Origin: Aliidiomarina sedimenti
GTDB lineage: Bacteria > Pseudomonadota > Gammaproteobacteria > Enterobacterales > Alteromonadaceae
Length of the DNA: 64,000 nt
Assembly (NCBI RefSeq): GCF_003986955.1
Contig: NZ_PIPN01000001.1
Coordinates: forward strand, 620,001-684,000
Direction: 5' to 3'
In this document: in pieces, positions 39,722 to 50,027 of the stretch
How positions within the stretch are numbered: the stretch's first letter is position 1
Layout: each line of letters opens with the position of its first letter
Position numbers and translations under genes: made by a program
The notes under the pieces: model-generated
What the model saw: only the letters and a program-made list of their open reading frames with translations
What the model was told of the DNA's origin: nothing
Database searches by the model: none

Positions 39722-41895
39722 CAGAGGTGGAGGCGGCCGGCGCGGAGGGTTCGGCGTTGGATACTCTGGTGGAAGACGTGCCAGTCGGGCACGACCATGG
39801 TCAGCTGCTTTTTGGCGCGGGTGACGCCGGTGTAGACCAGCTCGCGGCAAAGCACCGGGTTGTCCTGCTCTGGCAACACCATCACCGTATGGGTGAATTC
39901 CGAGCCCTGAGACTTATGCACTGTCATCGCAAACACCGTCTGCACTTCACGTAAGCGACTGGGCAGGATCCAGCGCAGGGTGTTGTCGCTATCGACAAAG
40001 ACTACCCGTTTTCGTCCGTCGCGCGGCGACACCAGTACCATGCCAATATCGCCGTTGCGCAAATTGAGGCTATAGTCGTTTTCAGTGACCATCACCGGGC
40101 GTCCTTCATACCATTGCTCACTCGCCTGGGCAGCTCCATTGCCCTTCTCAGTCGCTAGTGGGGGCTGAAGTGGCTCAGCTTCTCCAGCAGCAGTCTTTTT
40201 AAGCGTCTGTAATGCCGCTTTTAACCAGCGTTCGATTTGCGCATTTAAACCAGCCACCCCAAACTCACCTTCGCGCACCGGGGTTAGCAGTTGAAAATTG
40301 CTGTAACCGGCCAGTACTGAGCGCGCCCAGGTGTCGATGTCACCGTCGCTGGCCTGCGCATCCGGACGCTGTTTAATTTGCTGCAAATAACCACTGAAAC
40401 CTTGCACACACAAACGGCGCAGGTCTTCAGTCAATGCTGGTTGCTGCTGAGCAAAAAGTTGTCGCTGACTCACAGCTTCCGTCCCCGTGCTCTGCAATAC
40501 CGCAATGTCACTGAATGAGTTGGCGGTCTGTTGCTCATGGGAAGCCCCTGCCGCCTGCGAACCCAGCAATAGCTGCGCCGCTCGTTTACTGTCGCCAGCG
40601 TTAATCGCATACGCCAGATGGCCAACGCCGCTGCGACCGTCAAAGCGCCGGCTGACCCGCAACATGACGACATGCTGCAGATAGGACGGGCCGTCAGCGG
40701 CACGCAAAAAATCAGGTAACGGGGTGTCGCTGAATGACTGCAGGTAGTCGAAACTTTGTTGGTTGTAACCGCCCTGCTCGGCACCCTGACAAAGCTGGCC
40801 CAGCACCGCTCCCGCTTCCACTGACGCCAGTTGGTCTTTGTCACCAAGCAAAATAAGCTGGGCATGAGCCGGCAAGGCCTCCAGAGTCGCGTCCATCAGT
40901 TCGATATCGACCATGCTCGCCTCATCGACTACCAGTACATCCAGGCTTAACGGGTTGCCCCGGTGATGACGGAATTTTCGCGTACCCTGCTGCACGCCAA
41001 GCAACTTATGCAAGGTCGAGCTATCGCTCTCGATGCGCTGCAGTACCTGTTGCCACTCACTCAGTTCAGTACTTTGCTGCATCTCGTGCAATGCGTTACT
41101 AATAGATTCTTTAAGGCGCGCCGCGGCTTTTCCGGTCGGCGCCGCCAGCCGGATCCGTAATGGCTCAGCGGCCAAACGCTGCAACATTGCCAACAAACGC
41201 ACCACAGTATAGGTTTTACCGGTACCAGGGCCACCAGTGATGACACTGAAACGACTGCGCAACGTATTAGCACACGCCAGCTTCTGCCAGTTAACCCGCT
41301 CTATCCCTGTCGCACTGCTGGTAGTCGAATCAGCAGCGTGCGGAAACAGCTCATCCAGCGCCTGTTGCAGGGTTTCTGCAGCGATATCTGGGGTAAGCGA
41401 TCCGGGTCCGGAGACTTGCATACGCTTCTGCAACGCTGACGCTATGCGCGCTTCATAATGCCAGTAGCGACGCAGATACAGCGCACCGTGCTGATAAACC
41501 AGCGGTGTCACCGCGTCAGTTTGCGGGCTATCTGCGACGCCGTCACATGCGCTGAGTGCACCCGCCAGGTCAGCGTCGGTGGTTACGCCTAACCGGGTCA
41601 ATAACTGCAATGGCGAGACAATCTCGTGCTCATCATCAGCGAAACGGCTGTGCGCAGGCGGTAAATTTAATAACAGCTGCGGACTGCCGAATAGCTCTTT
41701 AAGTGGCAGGCAAACATGCCCCCGCCCGACCTGATGCGACAACAACACAGCCAGTACCAGCACGCGCTCATCCGTTACCTGTTCAGCCTGTAAAAACCGC
41801 GCCAGATTCAAATCCAGTGCACGGATCCAGCCGGCGTTGTACCAGGCTTCAAGCTCAGTCAACGCAGTCCCCTCGTTATTCACATCATTAGTCAT
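39721..41895 (-). CDS. recD: RecD, RecBCD helicase/nuclease alpha subunit
   Basis: The product is 724 aa, longer than E. coli RecD (608). The SF1B helicase motifs are clear: Walker A ITGGPGTGKTYTV, motif II VLVVDEASMVD, motif III LILLGDKDQLASVEAGAVL and the C-terminal MTVHKSQGSEF. RecD is the 5'-3' motor of RecBCD, which processes double-strand ends. Some of the extra length is Gln/Ala/Glu-rich insertions near QSTGTEAVSQRQLF and TLKKTAAGEAEPLQPPLA, not seen in E. coli. It overlaps recB by 4 bases and ends at the palindrome. Confidence 0.97.
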   Translation of the reverse strand: MTNDVNNEGTALTELEAWYNAGWIRALDLNLARFLQAEQVTDERVLVLAVLLSHQVGRGHVCLPLKELFGSPQLLLNLPPAHSRFADDEHEIVSPLQLLTRLGVTTDADLAGALSACDGVADSPQTDAVTPLVYQHGALYLRRYWHYEARIASALQKRMQVSGPGSLTPDIAAETLQQALDELFPHAADSTTSSATGIERVNWQKLACANTLRSRFSVITGGPGTGKTYTVVRLLAMLQRLAAEPLRIRLAAPTGKAAARLKESISNALHEMQQSTELSEWQQVLQRIESDSSTLHKLLGVQQGTRKFRHHRGNPLSLDVLVVDEASMVDIELMDATLEALPAHAQLILLGDKDQLASVEAGAVLGQLCQGAEQGGYNQQSFDYLQSFSDTPLPDFLRAADGPSYLQHVVMLRVSRRFDGRSGVGHLAYAINAGDSKRAAQLLLGSQAAGASHEQQTANSFSDIAVLQSTGTEAVSQRQLFAQQQPALTEDLRRLCVQGFSGYLQQIKQRPDAQASDGDIDTWARSVLAGYSNFQLLTPVREGEFGVAGLNAQIERWLKAALQTLKKTAAGEAEPLQPPLATEKGNGAAQASEQWYEGRPVMVTENDYSLNLRNGDIGMVLVSPRDGRKRVVFVDSDNTLRWILPSRLREVQTVFAMTVHKSQGSEFTHTVMVLPEQDNPVLCRELVYTGVTRAKKQLTMVVPDWHVFHQSIQRRTLRAGRLHL

Positions 41896-44800
41896 AAGGT
41901 TGGCTCCGTCTCGTTCACTGCCAGCAGATACTGCTCCAGCTCTTCGATCAGTTCCCGCGACGGCTTGTCGGTAAACGCCCCTCGCGATAACGCGTTGTGC
42001 CCGCGCAGGAACAGGTACAGCACACCGCCAACATGGCTGTCGTAATCATAGCCATCACCTAGCCGGGTTTTTAACAGCTTGTGTAAAGCCAGGCTATAGA
42101 GCACGTACTGCATGTCATAACGACTACCGAGGATTTTCTCGCGCATCGCTTCATCGGTGTAGGCGCTGTCATCCGCGCCAAGGTAATTGGATTTGTAATC
42201 AGCCACGTAATACCGCCCCTCGTGCTCAAACACCAGGTCAATAAAGCCTTTTAGCATGCCGTTGAGGTAGTTAGGCTGCAGCGCCGGGCGCGCAAATTCG
42301 CTTAGTACGTGTTTCGAGACCAGGTTATCGAGGCGCTCGGCACTCACTCCGCGAACCCCAAACCAAAACTCAGGTTCAGCTTTGTAGGCTGTTAAATCAG
42401 CCAGCCGCACGCTCGATGCAGCAGAAGCCGGGGCATTCGTTGGAGCACTTGTCGAAGGTAAGGGAAACTCAAGCTGCAAATACTGCTGCAGCCAGCCATC
42501 CAGCTGCTGTCGACGCTCTTTCCACTGACCATGTCTGCAACGTTTGTCGAGCAAAGCTGCCCGCACATCCGCATTCTGCGCCACATTGGCGAAACCCAGC
42601 TCCGCCGCGTCTTCGAACAGGTTATGCAGAAATGTCCCCGGCCCTGCTCCACGCGGTAAATCATGGATTTGAACATGGCGCTGATCGCTACCAGGCTGAA
42701 CCAGCCCTGCCAGCGAACCTGTGCCCTCAGGGTCGTCGGCATCTTCCAGTAAATTTGCTTCGAGCGCGGTTTCCGGTTCGCGCAACGCGCCGTATTTAAG
42801 TGCAGAGTAACTGGCAATCCACCAGGGTTCGAAACGGTGATTTGATGGCATCCTGCAATACGAAGGGGCACTGATTTCTGCGGCCGGTGCCTGCCAGGGC
42901 TCACTGCTAGCCTCAGGTTGAGCCATCAGGGCCACCGCGTCTGATTTCCCCCAGGTTTTCGCCGCTTGTTGCAGTAGCATGTTCGCATCGGATGCATCTG
43001 CTTGATCTGCTAATGCCAGGTACGCCAACGCACTTTTCTGCCATTCACTGACCGGCGCCAGGCTAGCCCAACAGGCATATTTTGACCGGGTAAGTGCCAC
43101 ATACAAATGGCGGATCTCTTCGCCTAACCGTTCCTCGTCGGCACGAGCAAGTTGTTCCTCGGTTGGTTTGCTGCTGTGCAGGCGCCGCCCGTCGTCATCA
43201 TGAAAATGAACCACCGGCCGTTTCTTGCTGATCGGCTTGCTGTCACTGCTGAATGGTAAAAAGACCAGCGGATATTCAAGTCCTTTTGACTTATGCACGG
43301 TGACTATCTGGACCAGCTCGGAATCACTTTCCAGACGCACCGTTTGTTCATCGGCACCGTCGTCGTCGCTTTGATAAATCTTGTCCTGCAGGTAACGCAG
43401 TAAGGCCTGTTCACCGTCTAACCGGCTGGCTGCCTGCTGCAATAACTCGGCAAGATGCAACAAGTCGGTGGTATCACGCTCGCCGCCCACCTGAGCCAGC
43501 AGGCGACTGGCAATATCAAAGTCATGAATAAGCTGATGCAGCATGGCCAGGACCCCTTGCTGCTGCCACACTTGCGCCAGCTGATAACATTGTTCGACCC
43601 GTCTGTCCCACGCCAGATCGTCATGTTGCAAACGCTCCAGCTCTTCCAGCGGTACTGCCAGCAAGCCGGTATAGAGTGCATTCGTCAGTGCCTGGCGCTG
43701 ACCCGGATGGGCACAGGCATGCAAAATGCTCAGCACATCTTTGGCTACCGCCGTATCAAATACTGAGTTTCGATCGGACAGAAATACACTGGCAACGCCA
43801 CGACGACGCAGGCTCTGTTGCACCATGTAGCCCTGCACGCGACTGTTAACCAGCACCGCCATATCAGCACTGCGCAAGGGGCGAAACCCCTTAGCTTTAT
43901 CCTCAATGCCACTCTGTCCCTGGCTCGCACTATTGAGCAAATGCACAATATAGCTGGCACAGCTTTCCGCCTGGGTAGTGCCGTATGCTTCTTTGCTTAA
44001 CGCCTTTTGCTCGTTCTGGCTATTAAGACTGGTCCACAAGGTCAGTGCTTTCTCTGCAGGCTGCCCATCAATCAGCAGATGTGATGTCTGACCCTGAGCC
44101 TCCACCGCGACAAAAGGCACCTCGTTATCTCGTTTCCCGTTGCGTTCGCCATTAAACAGGAACGCCTTCTTCGGTTGGTGTTCCTCCGCCGCTAAAAAGA
44201 TCTGATTGCTCGCCTCCACCATGCTGCTGGTCGAGCGAAAATTACGCGCCAAGGTGAAGTGGCGCCCTTCAGTATCCCGCCGTGCCTGCAGGTAGGTGAA
44301 AATATCAGCGCCCCGAAACGCATAAATCGCTTGTTTAGGGTCGCCTATCAAGTACACCGCGACATCCTCGCGTTGCTGACGAAGCTGGTACACCGCATTG
44401 AAAATCGCATACTGATCCGGATCCGTGTCCTGAAATTCATCGATCATCGCCACCGGATACTGGGTGCGAACTAAATCCGCCAGGGTATCGCCCGTGTCCC
44501 GCTGCAGGGCTTTGCGACACTGCTCGATAATGTCATCGAAGCCCATCAGCGCCAGTTGCTGCAGCTTTTCGCTAAAGCGCTGCTTAACCCACTGTGCAGC
44601 ATGGCTCAGTAATTCTTCGCGAATGCCTGCCGCCCCTTTGGCTAATTCCGCCAGCGCCGCCGTTTGATCCAGAAATGGCAAATCAGTAACAGGCTGGCTG
44701 ATCAGTTCAGCAAAACCCGCACTCGAATAATTGGTCACCAGCGCATCACTAACCGGGGGCAACGCGTTTAATGCCTCCTTTTCATCCAGTTCAAGCCAGC

Positions 44801-45662
44801 TTTCAATGGCATGCATTCGTGTCCGCACCAGTTTGCTACTGAGTTTACGTTTGTTGGTCAGCCAGCCACTGGCATCAGCCTTGTCGACATAGTCATACAG
44901 TGCCGGTAAATACTGTTGCCACGCCTGATAAGCCTCGCCTACTGCGCGCTCATAGTCGGCCTGTTTTTGCCCACGCAGCGCGGTAATATCGATCGGCTCT
45001 GGCTGACCATCAGCAACCTGACCCCAGACACTGTATATCAGACTCAGTAGCGACTCTGGTGAGTTCGCCACCGCCGCCACTGCCAGATAATCCTGTTCGC
45101 GTAGCGGGTAGACAAAGTTGCGCCAGTAATCACGGGCCGCATCCAGTTTAAACTGACTTAGCTCGGTGGTGAGCTCCTGGCTAAACAAACTACCACTGCT
45201 AAAAGCATGCTCGCGCAACAAGGTCTGACACCAGCTGTGAATAGTTTTCACGCTCGCTTCGTCCATCCATTCACTTGCGACCTGCAGCGCCTGGGCACAC
45301 GCCGCCCATTTTTCTTCCGCATAGCTGTCGCGCAGGGCATCCAGTACCGGGTCGCCGCTGCTGCCACCAACCGACTGGCGAAACCAGTGGGCCGATTCAA
45401 CCAGACGCCGGCGAATACGGTCTTTCAGCTCTGCCGTTGCCGCTTTGGTAAAGGTCACCACCAGAATATTCGGCGGTAGCAAAGGTTCAGGCCGCACCGC
45501 CGACGCGTTTTTACTGTCAATATGGGCAAGAATAAAGCGCACGTAGAGCGCCGCAATGGTGTAGGTCTTACCGGTTCCGGCACTGGCCTCAATCAGTGCG
45601 CTACCAGTTAATGGCAGCTGCATGGGGCTGGAAAGCTGTTTGCTGGACATAGTCGCACTCAT
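41892..45662 (-). CDS. recB: RecB, RecBCD helicase/nuclease beta subunit
   Basis: The product is 1256 aa. The N-terminal UvrD-like helicase has ASAGTGKTYTIAALYVRF (Walker A), AMIDEFQDTDPDQYAIF (motif II) and IVTVHKSKGLEYPLVFLP. The C-terminal RecB nuclease domain includes FIDLVFEHEGRYYVADYKSNYLG with the catalytic Asp and Lys. RecB provides 3'-5' translocation and the sole nuclease of the complex. It overlaps recC and recD by 4 bases each, so the order recC-recB-recD is translationally coupled. Confidence 0.98.
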   Translation of the reverse strand: MSATMSSKQLSSPMQLPLTGSALIEASAGTGKTYTIAALYVRFILAHIDSKNASAVRPEPLLPPNILVVTFTKAATAELKDRIRRRLVESAHWFRQSVGGSSGDPVLDALRDSYAEEKWAACAQALQVASEWMDEASVKTIHSWCQTLLREHAFSSGSLFSQELTTELSQFKLDAARDYWRNFVYPLREQDYLAVAAVANSPESLLSLIYSVWGQVADGQPEPIDITALRGQKQADYERAVGEAYQAWQQYLPALYDYVDKADASGWLTNKRKLSSKLVRTRMHAIESWLELDEKEALNALPPVSDALVTNYSSAGFAELISQPVTDLPFLDQTAALAELAKGAAGIREELLSHAAQWVKQRFSEKLQQLALMGFDDIIEQCRKALQRDTGDTLADLVRTQYPVAMIDEFQDTDPDQYAIFNAVYQLRQQREDVAVYLIGDPKQAIYAFRGADIFTYLQARRDTEGRHFTLARNFRSTSSMVEASNQIFLAAEEHQPKKAFLFNGERNGKRDNEVPFVAVEAQGQTSHLLIDGQPAEKALTLWTSLNSQNEQKALSKEAYGTTQAESCASYIVHLLNSASQGQSGIEDKAKGFRPLRSADMAVLVNSRVQGYMVQQSLRRRGVASVFLSDRNSVFDTAVAKDVLSILHACAHPGQRQALTNALYTGLLAVPLEELERLQHDDLAWDRRVEQCYQLAQVWQQQGVLAMLHQLIHDFDIASRLLAQVGGERDTTDLLHLAELLQQAASRLDGEQALLRYLQDKIYQSDDDGADEQTVRLESDSELVQIVTVHKSKGLEYPLVFLPFSSDSKPISKKRPVVHFHDDDGRRLHSSKPTEEQLARADEERLGEEIRHLYVALTRSKYACWASLAPVSEWQKSALAYLALADQADASDANMLLQQAAKTWGKSDAVALMAQPEASSEPWQAPAAEISAPSYCRMPSNHRFEPWWIASYSALKYGALREPETALEANLLEDADDPEGTGSLAGLVQPGSDQRHVQIHDLPRGAGPGTFLHNLFEDAAELGFANVAQNADVRAALLDKRCRHGQWKERRQQLDGWLQQYLQLEFPLPSTSAPTNAPASAASSVRLADLTAYKAEPEFWFGVRGVSAERLDNLVSKHVLSEFARPALQPNYLNGMLKGFIDLVFEHEGRYYVADYKSNYLGADDSAYTDEAMREKILGSRYDMQYVLYSLALHKLLKTRLGDGYDYDSHVGGVLYLFLRGHNALSRGAFTDKPSRELIEELEQYLLAVNETEPTL

Positions 45663-48600
45663 TCGGCATCCCCCTGGATCGTCGCGCCTTGCATCGCTTC
45701 TATAAAGGGCAGATAGAGTTCCTCGGCGACGCGGGCAAAGCCCGCCTCGAGTAAGTCCTGCCCATGCGGGAAAAAGCGCGCCAGATAAGGCAGACTGTCA
45801 CGTTCGGCGGCGCTATAGCGGCCGCCCTCATAGGCATGCAACAAGGCTTGTTCGGCCAGTGGTAACTTATCCTCTTCCCGATCCGCATTCAGCCATTGCC
45901 AGGCCAGCGATAAAGCAACCGGTAACGGCGTCAGCAATGCCTGGTCCAGGTGCTTACCCAACGCCTGCAATTGCGCCTGAGCAGTCGCTGCAGACTGAGC
46001 CGGTAAACTAATACTGGCGCCATCGCCAATTAATACACTGCTAAGCTGCACATGATCACCCACGACGACCTGAGCAACTAGGTGCTGCAGCCATAATGGC
46101 AATGCATGGCGTGGGATTGCAGTCGCACTCTTTTTCTTGATATCCGCCACTTTGCTGACTTTCACTAGCAGTTGGGTCACCTGCGCGGGTTGATTTGGAT
46201 TCTGGTACAGCTGACCCAATTCACCCTGCAACTGATAATTACCCAGCGCCAAATCAAATGGCTGCGCGGCAAGGGGCTTAAAGCCCGCATGCCAGTATCC
46301 ACGCAACCGATCAGCAATAGCTTCTGCCTTGTCACTTAGCGTCTGTTGCAATAAATCGGCCTCAAACGAAAGTGGCAGTTGGGCGCGCCGACGAATACGG
46401 CTAAAACACTGGCGCACCACCTGCGCACTGTGTTCGCTGTTCTCGCCTCCCATCGGCGTCGTTGCCAACAGGGTTGTGACCAGCTCGTGCTTTACTTTCC
46501 ACTCATCCAGTTTGTTAAAACTAAAGGTTTCATCATCAAATGACTCACTGCTTAAGTTGTCCAGTCGCACCCCGAGTCGTTTGCGCGCAAACAGTTCGGC
46601 GGGTTGTTTCAGGAGCAGTTCAAGCTCGAACAAACTGAACGATGATTCAGCCTGATACGGCGGTAGCACTGGCATTTTCTCAGCGTTGTCGCTTATTAAT
46701 GCAGGATTCTGATTACCGGTCATATGAACAGCCGCCCATTCCCGTGCGTAGGTAAAATAATGGTCGGCGGCGGGCTCACTGCGCGCAAAATAAGCCGCCG
46801 AGAACGGCTGCAAGCGATGGCTTTGGGTCAGTTGCTGGCTCGGTAATGACTGCTCACCGTCCGCCCCCACGTCAGCCGTAGTCGACCAGCCCAGATCCAG
46901 GTGGTCCTGCAACTGGCCTATCAGCACCGAAGGCGGTAGTTCAGAGTTGTCCTGCGCGCTCATCCCGACCCAGCTGATATACAGCTGTTCACGGGCTGAC
47001 AACAAGGCTTCTAAAAAGAGGTAGCGGTCGTCCTCTCGACGGGACCGGTCGCCTGGCTGATAATGACCAACCATCAGATCAAAGTCGGCTTTGGTGACGC
47101 TGCGTGGGTAGTCGGCATCGTTCATACCGAGCAGACAGACCTTGCTAAAGGGGATTGCGCGCATCGGCATCAGGGTCGCAAAATTCACCGCCCCGGCCAT
47201 AAAACGCTGATTGAGATTGCCTTCATCAATGCCCGACAACCACACTTCCTGCACAATGTTGTACCTGAGCTCGCCATTGAAACTGGCTTCGTTTACGCTC
47301 TCAAGCCAGCTATCAAGGCCATCTCGCAGCCGGTTCAGCAACAGCCGCTCGCTGTCTTCATTGGGACGGAACAAATCATCCAGCAGGCCCTGCAGTAACG
47401 GGTGCCATTCTGCCGCACTGCGACTTTGCGCCAGTGCCTGCCAGTAATGCTCAAGCACGCGTACTAATTCAGCCAGTGCACCGGCGGCCTGAGCCTGCAT
47501 TCCGGCCACTTCGCTGTAAGGTTCAATGCCCTGCCAGGGCTCACCCTCGACATCCCCAGCGGCATAGCCATAGAGCATACGTTTTAATGCAAACAGCCAG
47601 CTGTTTTCCTGATAGCTGATTTCAAGGCCCAGTGACTGGCGGTGCAACGCCTGTAAGCCCCAGCGAGCACCAGCTTCAGCAGACCACTGTTGCAACAGTT
47701 CGACATCGGAGTGCTGCAGGCCGAAGCGTTGCTGCAATGCCGGTACATGCAGTAAATCGAAGATATCACTATGGGTAAAGCGTTGCTGTGGCGCAGCCAG
47801 CACCAGATCCAGTGCAATCAGCATCGGGTTACGGTGGCGCTGGCCCTGATCGGCAATGGTATACGGAATGTAGCGCTTATCACTACGCTGCAAACGGCCA
47901 AACACTGCATCAATATAGGGGGCGTAGTTATTGATGTCCGGCACCATCACCATCACATCACGCGGTTGTAACTGCGGATCGCTGGCGAAAGCTGCAAGCA
48001 ACTGATCATGCAGCACCTCGACCTCGCGCTGCGGGCTATGGCAACGATGGAAGGCGATCGAACGGTCGTTGGCCGCCAGTTGCTGGCCCCACATCTGTTG
48101 GGTCTCATGCAACGGCCGCAAATGCAGAATGTCGCTTTGCAATTGCTGCAACAGATTTTGCGGCTCGCTTTCGCTAAAGAGATCAAAGCGCAGATCAGTA
48201 AACTCGCCTTCAACCTGACGGGTTTCGTCGAACTCATCGAGCAAACGAATGTAGTCCCGCCCTTGTTTACCCCAGGACGCCAGCAGTGGGTGCGCATGCA
48301 AATGCAACTGGTCCCCCTCCACCTGATCTAAACTGGCCCCTTTGTTGGCATGCCGCGCCAGCAGGTTTTTACCAAACAACTCACGGCCGTCAATGATATC
48401 TGCCCAGTGGTACTGACACGGGTTATGCACACACAGCATCACCTGGCAGACCCCTTTCAACGCATGCAGCACCTCCAGCGTTTGCCGCGGCAGCGAGGAG
48501 ATACCAAACACAATTACCCGCGGCGGCAAGCCCGCCGGACAGGCATCCAGCGCCTGAGCCTGTTCTATAAAGCGACGGTGCAAGGCGGCCCGGTTGCTGC

Positions 48601-49186
48601 AGATTTCTTCAATGCCGATATCCGCAACCAACGCACGCCACAGTGCGGGTTGCCAGCGTTGGTTCTGGTCTAAAGGCAATGCCTGCCCTTTTTCCAGTAA
48701 CACATCTTCACCACGGGTCCATGCATCGAGCCATTCAGCGCGGTAGACCTGGTACTGGTCAAGTAAGTCGGCCAGTTTATCGCTGAGCTGGAACAGCTTG
48801 CGCTGATCACTGTCATCGGCGACATAGTTTTGTAACTGGGCGAAGATGGGATCGGACTGCATCAGGTCTGGCAGCAGGCGCATTAAACGCCAGCGCAAGC
48901 GGTCTTTGTCATACGGTGAGTGACGTGGAATATCGTCGCCAAGTACCGCACGGTAGGCACGCCAGACGAATCGCGCAGGCAAGGTTACATCGAGCATGGT
49001 AGCGATGCCGGTCGTCGTCGCCAGCTCGGTTTTAAGCCATTGGGCGATACCATTGGATTGCACCAGAATGGCTTCTTCCTGCAAGGGCGCCAGCGGATAG
49101 GCAGCCATCAGTTTGACCGCGACTTCAGTCAGATCTTCTAAACGATGGCTGTGAGCCGCGATAAACCCGGGCGTTAAGCTGTCCAT
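45659..49186 (-). CDS. recC: RecC, RecBCD Chi-recognising gamma subunit
   Basis: The product is 1175 aa (E. coli 1122). Characteristic segments are GIAQWLKTELA near the N-terminus, RVIVFGISSLPRQTLEVLHAL, DVMVMVPDINNYAPYIDAVF and the central MRAIPFSKVCLLGMNDADYPR. RecC is a catalytically inactive helicase-like subunit that splits the duplex and scans for Chi. It starts the operon; 49187-49274 upstream holds no obvious feature. Unlike E. coli, neither ptrA nor argA is present beside it. Confidence 0.97.
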   Translation of the reverse strand: MDSLTPGFIAAHSHRLEDLTEVAVKLMAAYPLAPLQEEAILVQSNGIAQWLKTELATTTGIATMLDVTLPARFVWRAYRAVLGDDIPRHSPYDKDRLRWRLMRLLPDLMQSDPIFAQLQNYVADDSDQRKLFQLSDKLADLLDQYQVYRAEWLDAWTRGEDVLLEKGQALPLDQNQRWQPALWRALVADIGIEEICSNRAALHRRFIEQAQALDACPAGLPPRVIVFGISSLPRQTLEVLHALKGVCQVMLCVHNPCQYHWADIIDGRELFGKNLLARHANKGASLDQVEGDQLHLHAHPLLASWGKQGRDYIRLLDEFDETRQVEGEFTDLRFDLFSESEPQNLLQQLQSDILHLRPLHETQQMWGQQLAANDRSIAFHRCHSPQREVEVLHDQLLAAFASDPQLQPRDVMVMVPDINNYAPYIDAVFGRLQRSDKRYIPYTIADQGQRHRNPMLIALDLVLAAPQQRFTHSDIFDLLHVPALQQRFGLQHSDVELLQQWSAEAGARWGLQALHRQSLGLEISYQENSWLFALKRMLYGYAAGDVEGEPWQGIEPYSEVAGMQAQAAGALAELVRVLEHYWQALAQSRSAAEWHPLLQGLLDDLFRPNEDSERLLLNRLRDGLDSWLESVNEASFNGELRYNIVQEVWLSGIDEGNLNQRFMAGAVNFATLMPMRAIPFSKVCLLGMNDADYPRSVTKADFDLMVGHYQPGDRSRREDDRYLFLEALLSAREQLYISWVGMSAQDNSELPPSVLIGQLQDHLDLGWSTTADVGADGEQSLPSQQLTQSHRLQPFSAAYFARSEPAADHYFTYAREWAAVHMTGNQNPALISDNAEKMPVLPPYQAESSFSLFELELLLKQPAELFARKRLGVRLDNLSSESFDDETFSFNKLDEWKVKHELVTTLLATTPMGGENSEHSAQVVRQCFSRIRRRAQLPLSFEADLLQQTLSDKAEAIADRLRGYWHAGFKPLAAQPFDLALGNYQLQGELGQLYQNPNQPAQVTQLLVKVSKVADIKKKSATAIPRHALPLWLQHLVAQVVVGDHVQLSSVLIGDGASISLPAQSAATAQAQLQALGKHLDQALLTPLPVALSLAWQWLNADREEDKLPLAEQALLHAYEGGRYSAAERDSLPYLARFFPHGQDLLEAGFARVAEELYLPFIEAMQGATIQGDAE

Positions 49187-49274
49187 GCGTGTCCTTGCGT
49201 GTTCTTTTTCGTTGTTAGTTGTCTCAAGTTCGACCTCAAGTCTGCCCTAATCGGACGACACTTTGTGTCCCACT

Positions 49275-50027
49275 CTAACCGGTTAAATACATCGCCAGGC
49301 CACCAAGCGCAATGGCAGTGGCAAAGCTGACCAGGGTTCCGAGCAACATATACTCGGTGAGCCGCCGTTCATGGGCCTGACTTAAATCGCCAAAGCGGAA
49401 AATGCTTTTCGCCGCCAGTAAAAAGCCAATACCGATAAATTGCCCGCTGAGCACGAAGCTGACAATCAGCCAACGTTCAACATAACCAATTAACCGCCCT
49501 GCTTCGACCAGTCCCTGGCTTTGACTCTGTTCTGCCAATGCCTGAGCCTGACGGCGCAGTACCATGGCGGTAAAAAACGACGCCGGACGCCCCGCCAGGA
49601 GGTAAATAATCAGAATGAGCAACATCTCGCGCTGCAACAGGACGCCGAGGCTCCACGCCATCACAAAAGGAGTAAACCCGGTAAGCCAGGCCCACACCGC
49701 TACAATAATTAACCCATGCGCCAGTTGATCAAGCAGGAATGCCATCGTTGAAGGAGCAAAACGTGATTTCAGCCAGTCGATAAGCAGATGACTGCCCACA
49801 ACAACTGCCCAAGCCATCACCGCAGGCCAGGCAACTGACAACTGGTTCATTGCCATCGCGGCGAGTAATGCCAGAGCCGTGCAAAGCGCGTGCACCAGCG
49901 TATGTTTAATCAGCGCTGACCACAGGCCGCCAGCTTGCCCTTGCTCTCGTTGATCGACCCAGGCCTTAGGCTGCAGATAAAAATCAGCCAGCACATGAGC
50001 CAGCAGTAACCATACCAGTACTGTCAT
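49275..50027 (-). CDS. DUF3307 multi-pass membrane protein
   Basis: The product is 250 aa with about six to seven hydrophobic helices. The N-terminal LLLAHVLADFYLQPKAWV and GSHLLIDWLKSRF are the DUF3307 hallmarks, with His and Asp residues inside membrane segments. The function of the family is unknown. It overlaps the upstream SatD-like gene by 4 bases, and coupling of DUF3307 with SatD-type proteins suggests a two-component functional unit. Confidence 0.9.
   Translation of the reverse strand: MTVLVWLLLAHVLADFYLQPKAWVDQREQGQAGGLWSALIKHTLVHALCTALALLAAMAMNQLSVAWPAVMAWAVVVGSHLLIDWLKSRFAPSTMAFLLDQLAHGLIIVAVWAWLTGFTPFVMAWSLGVLLQREMLLILIIYLLAGRPASFFTAMVLRRQAQALAEQSQSQGLVEAGRLIGYVERWLIVSFVLSGQFIGIGFLLAAKSIFRFGDLSQAHERRLTEYMLLGTLVSFATAIALGGLAMYLTG

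Noticed and set aside
42392-42904. 170-aa minus-strand ORF within recB and similar long antisense or shifted ORFs in recBCD
   Set aside because: They overlap the strongly supported recB, recC and recD frames completely and have biased composition typical of shadow frames in GC-rich coding DNA.
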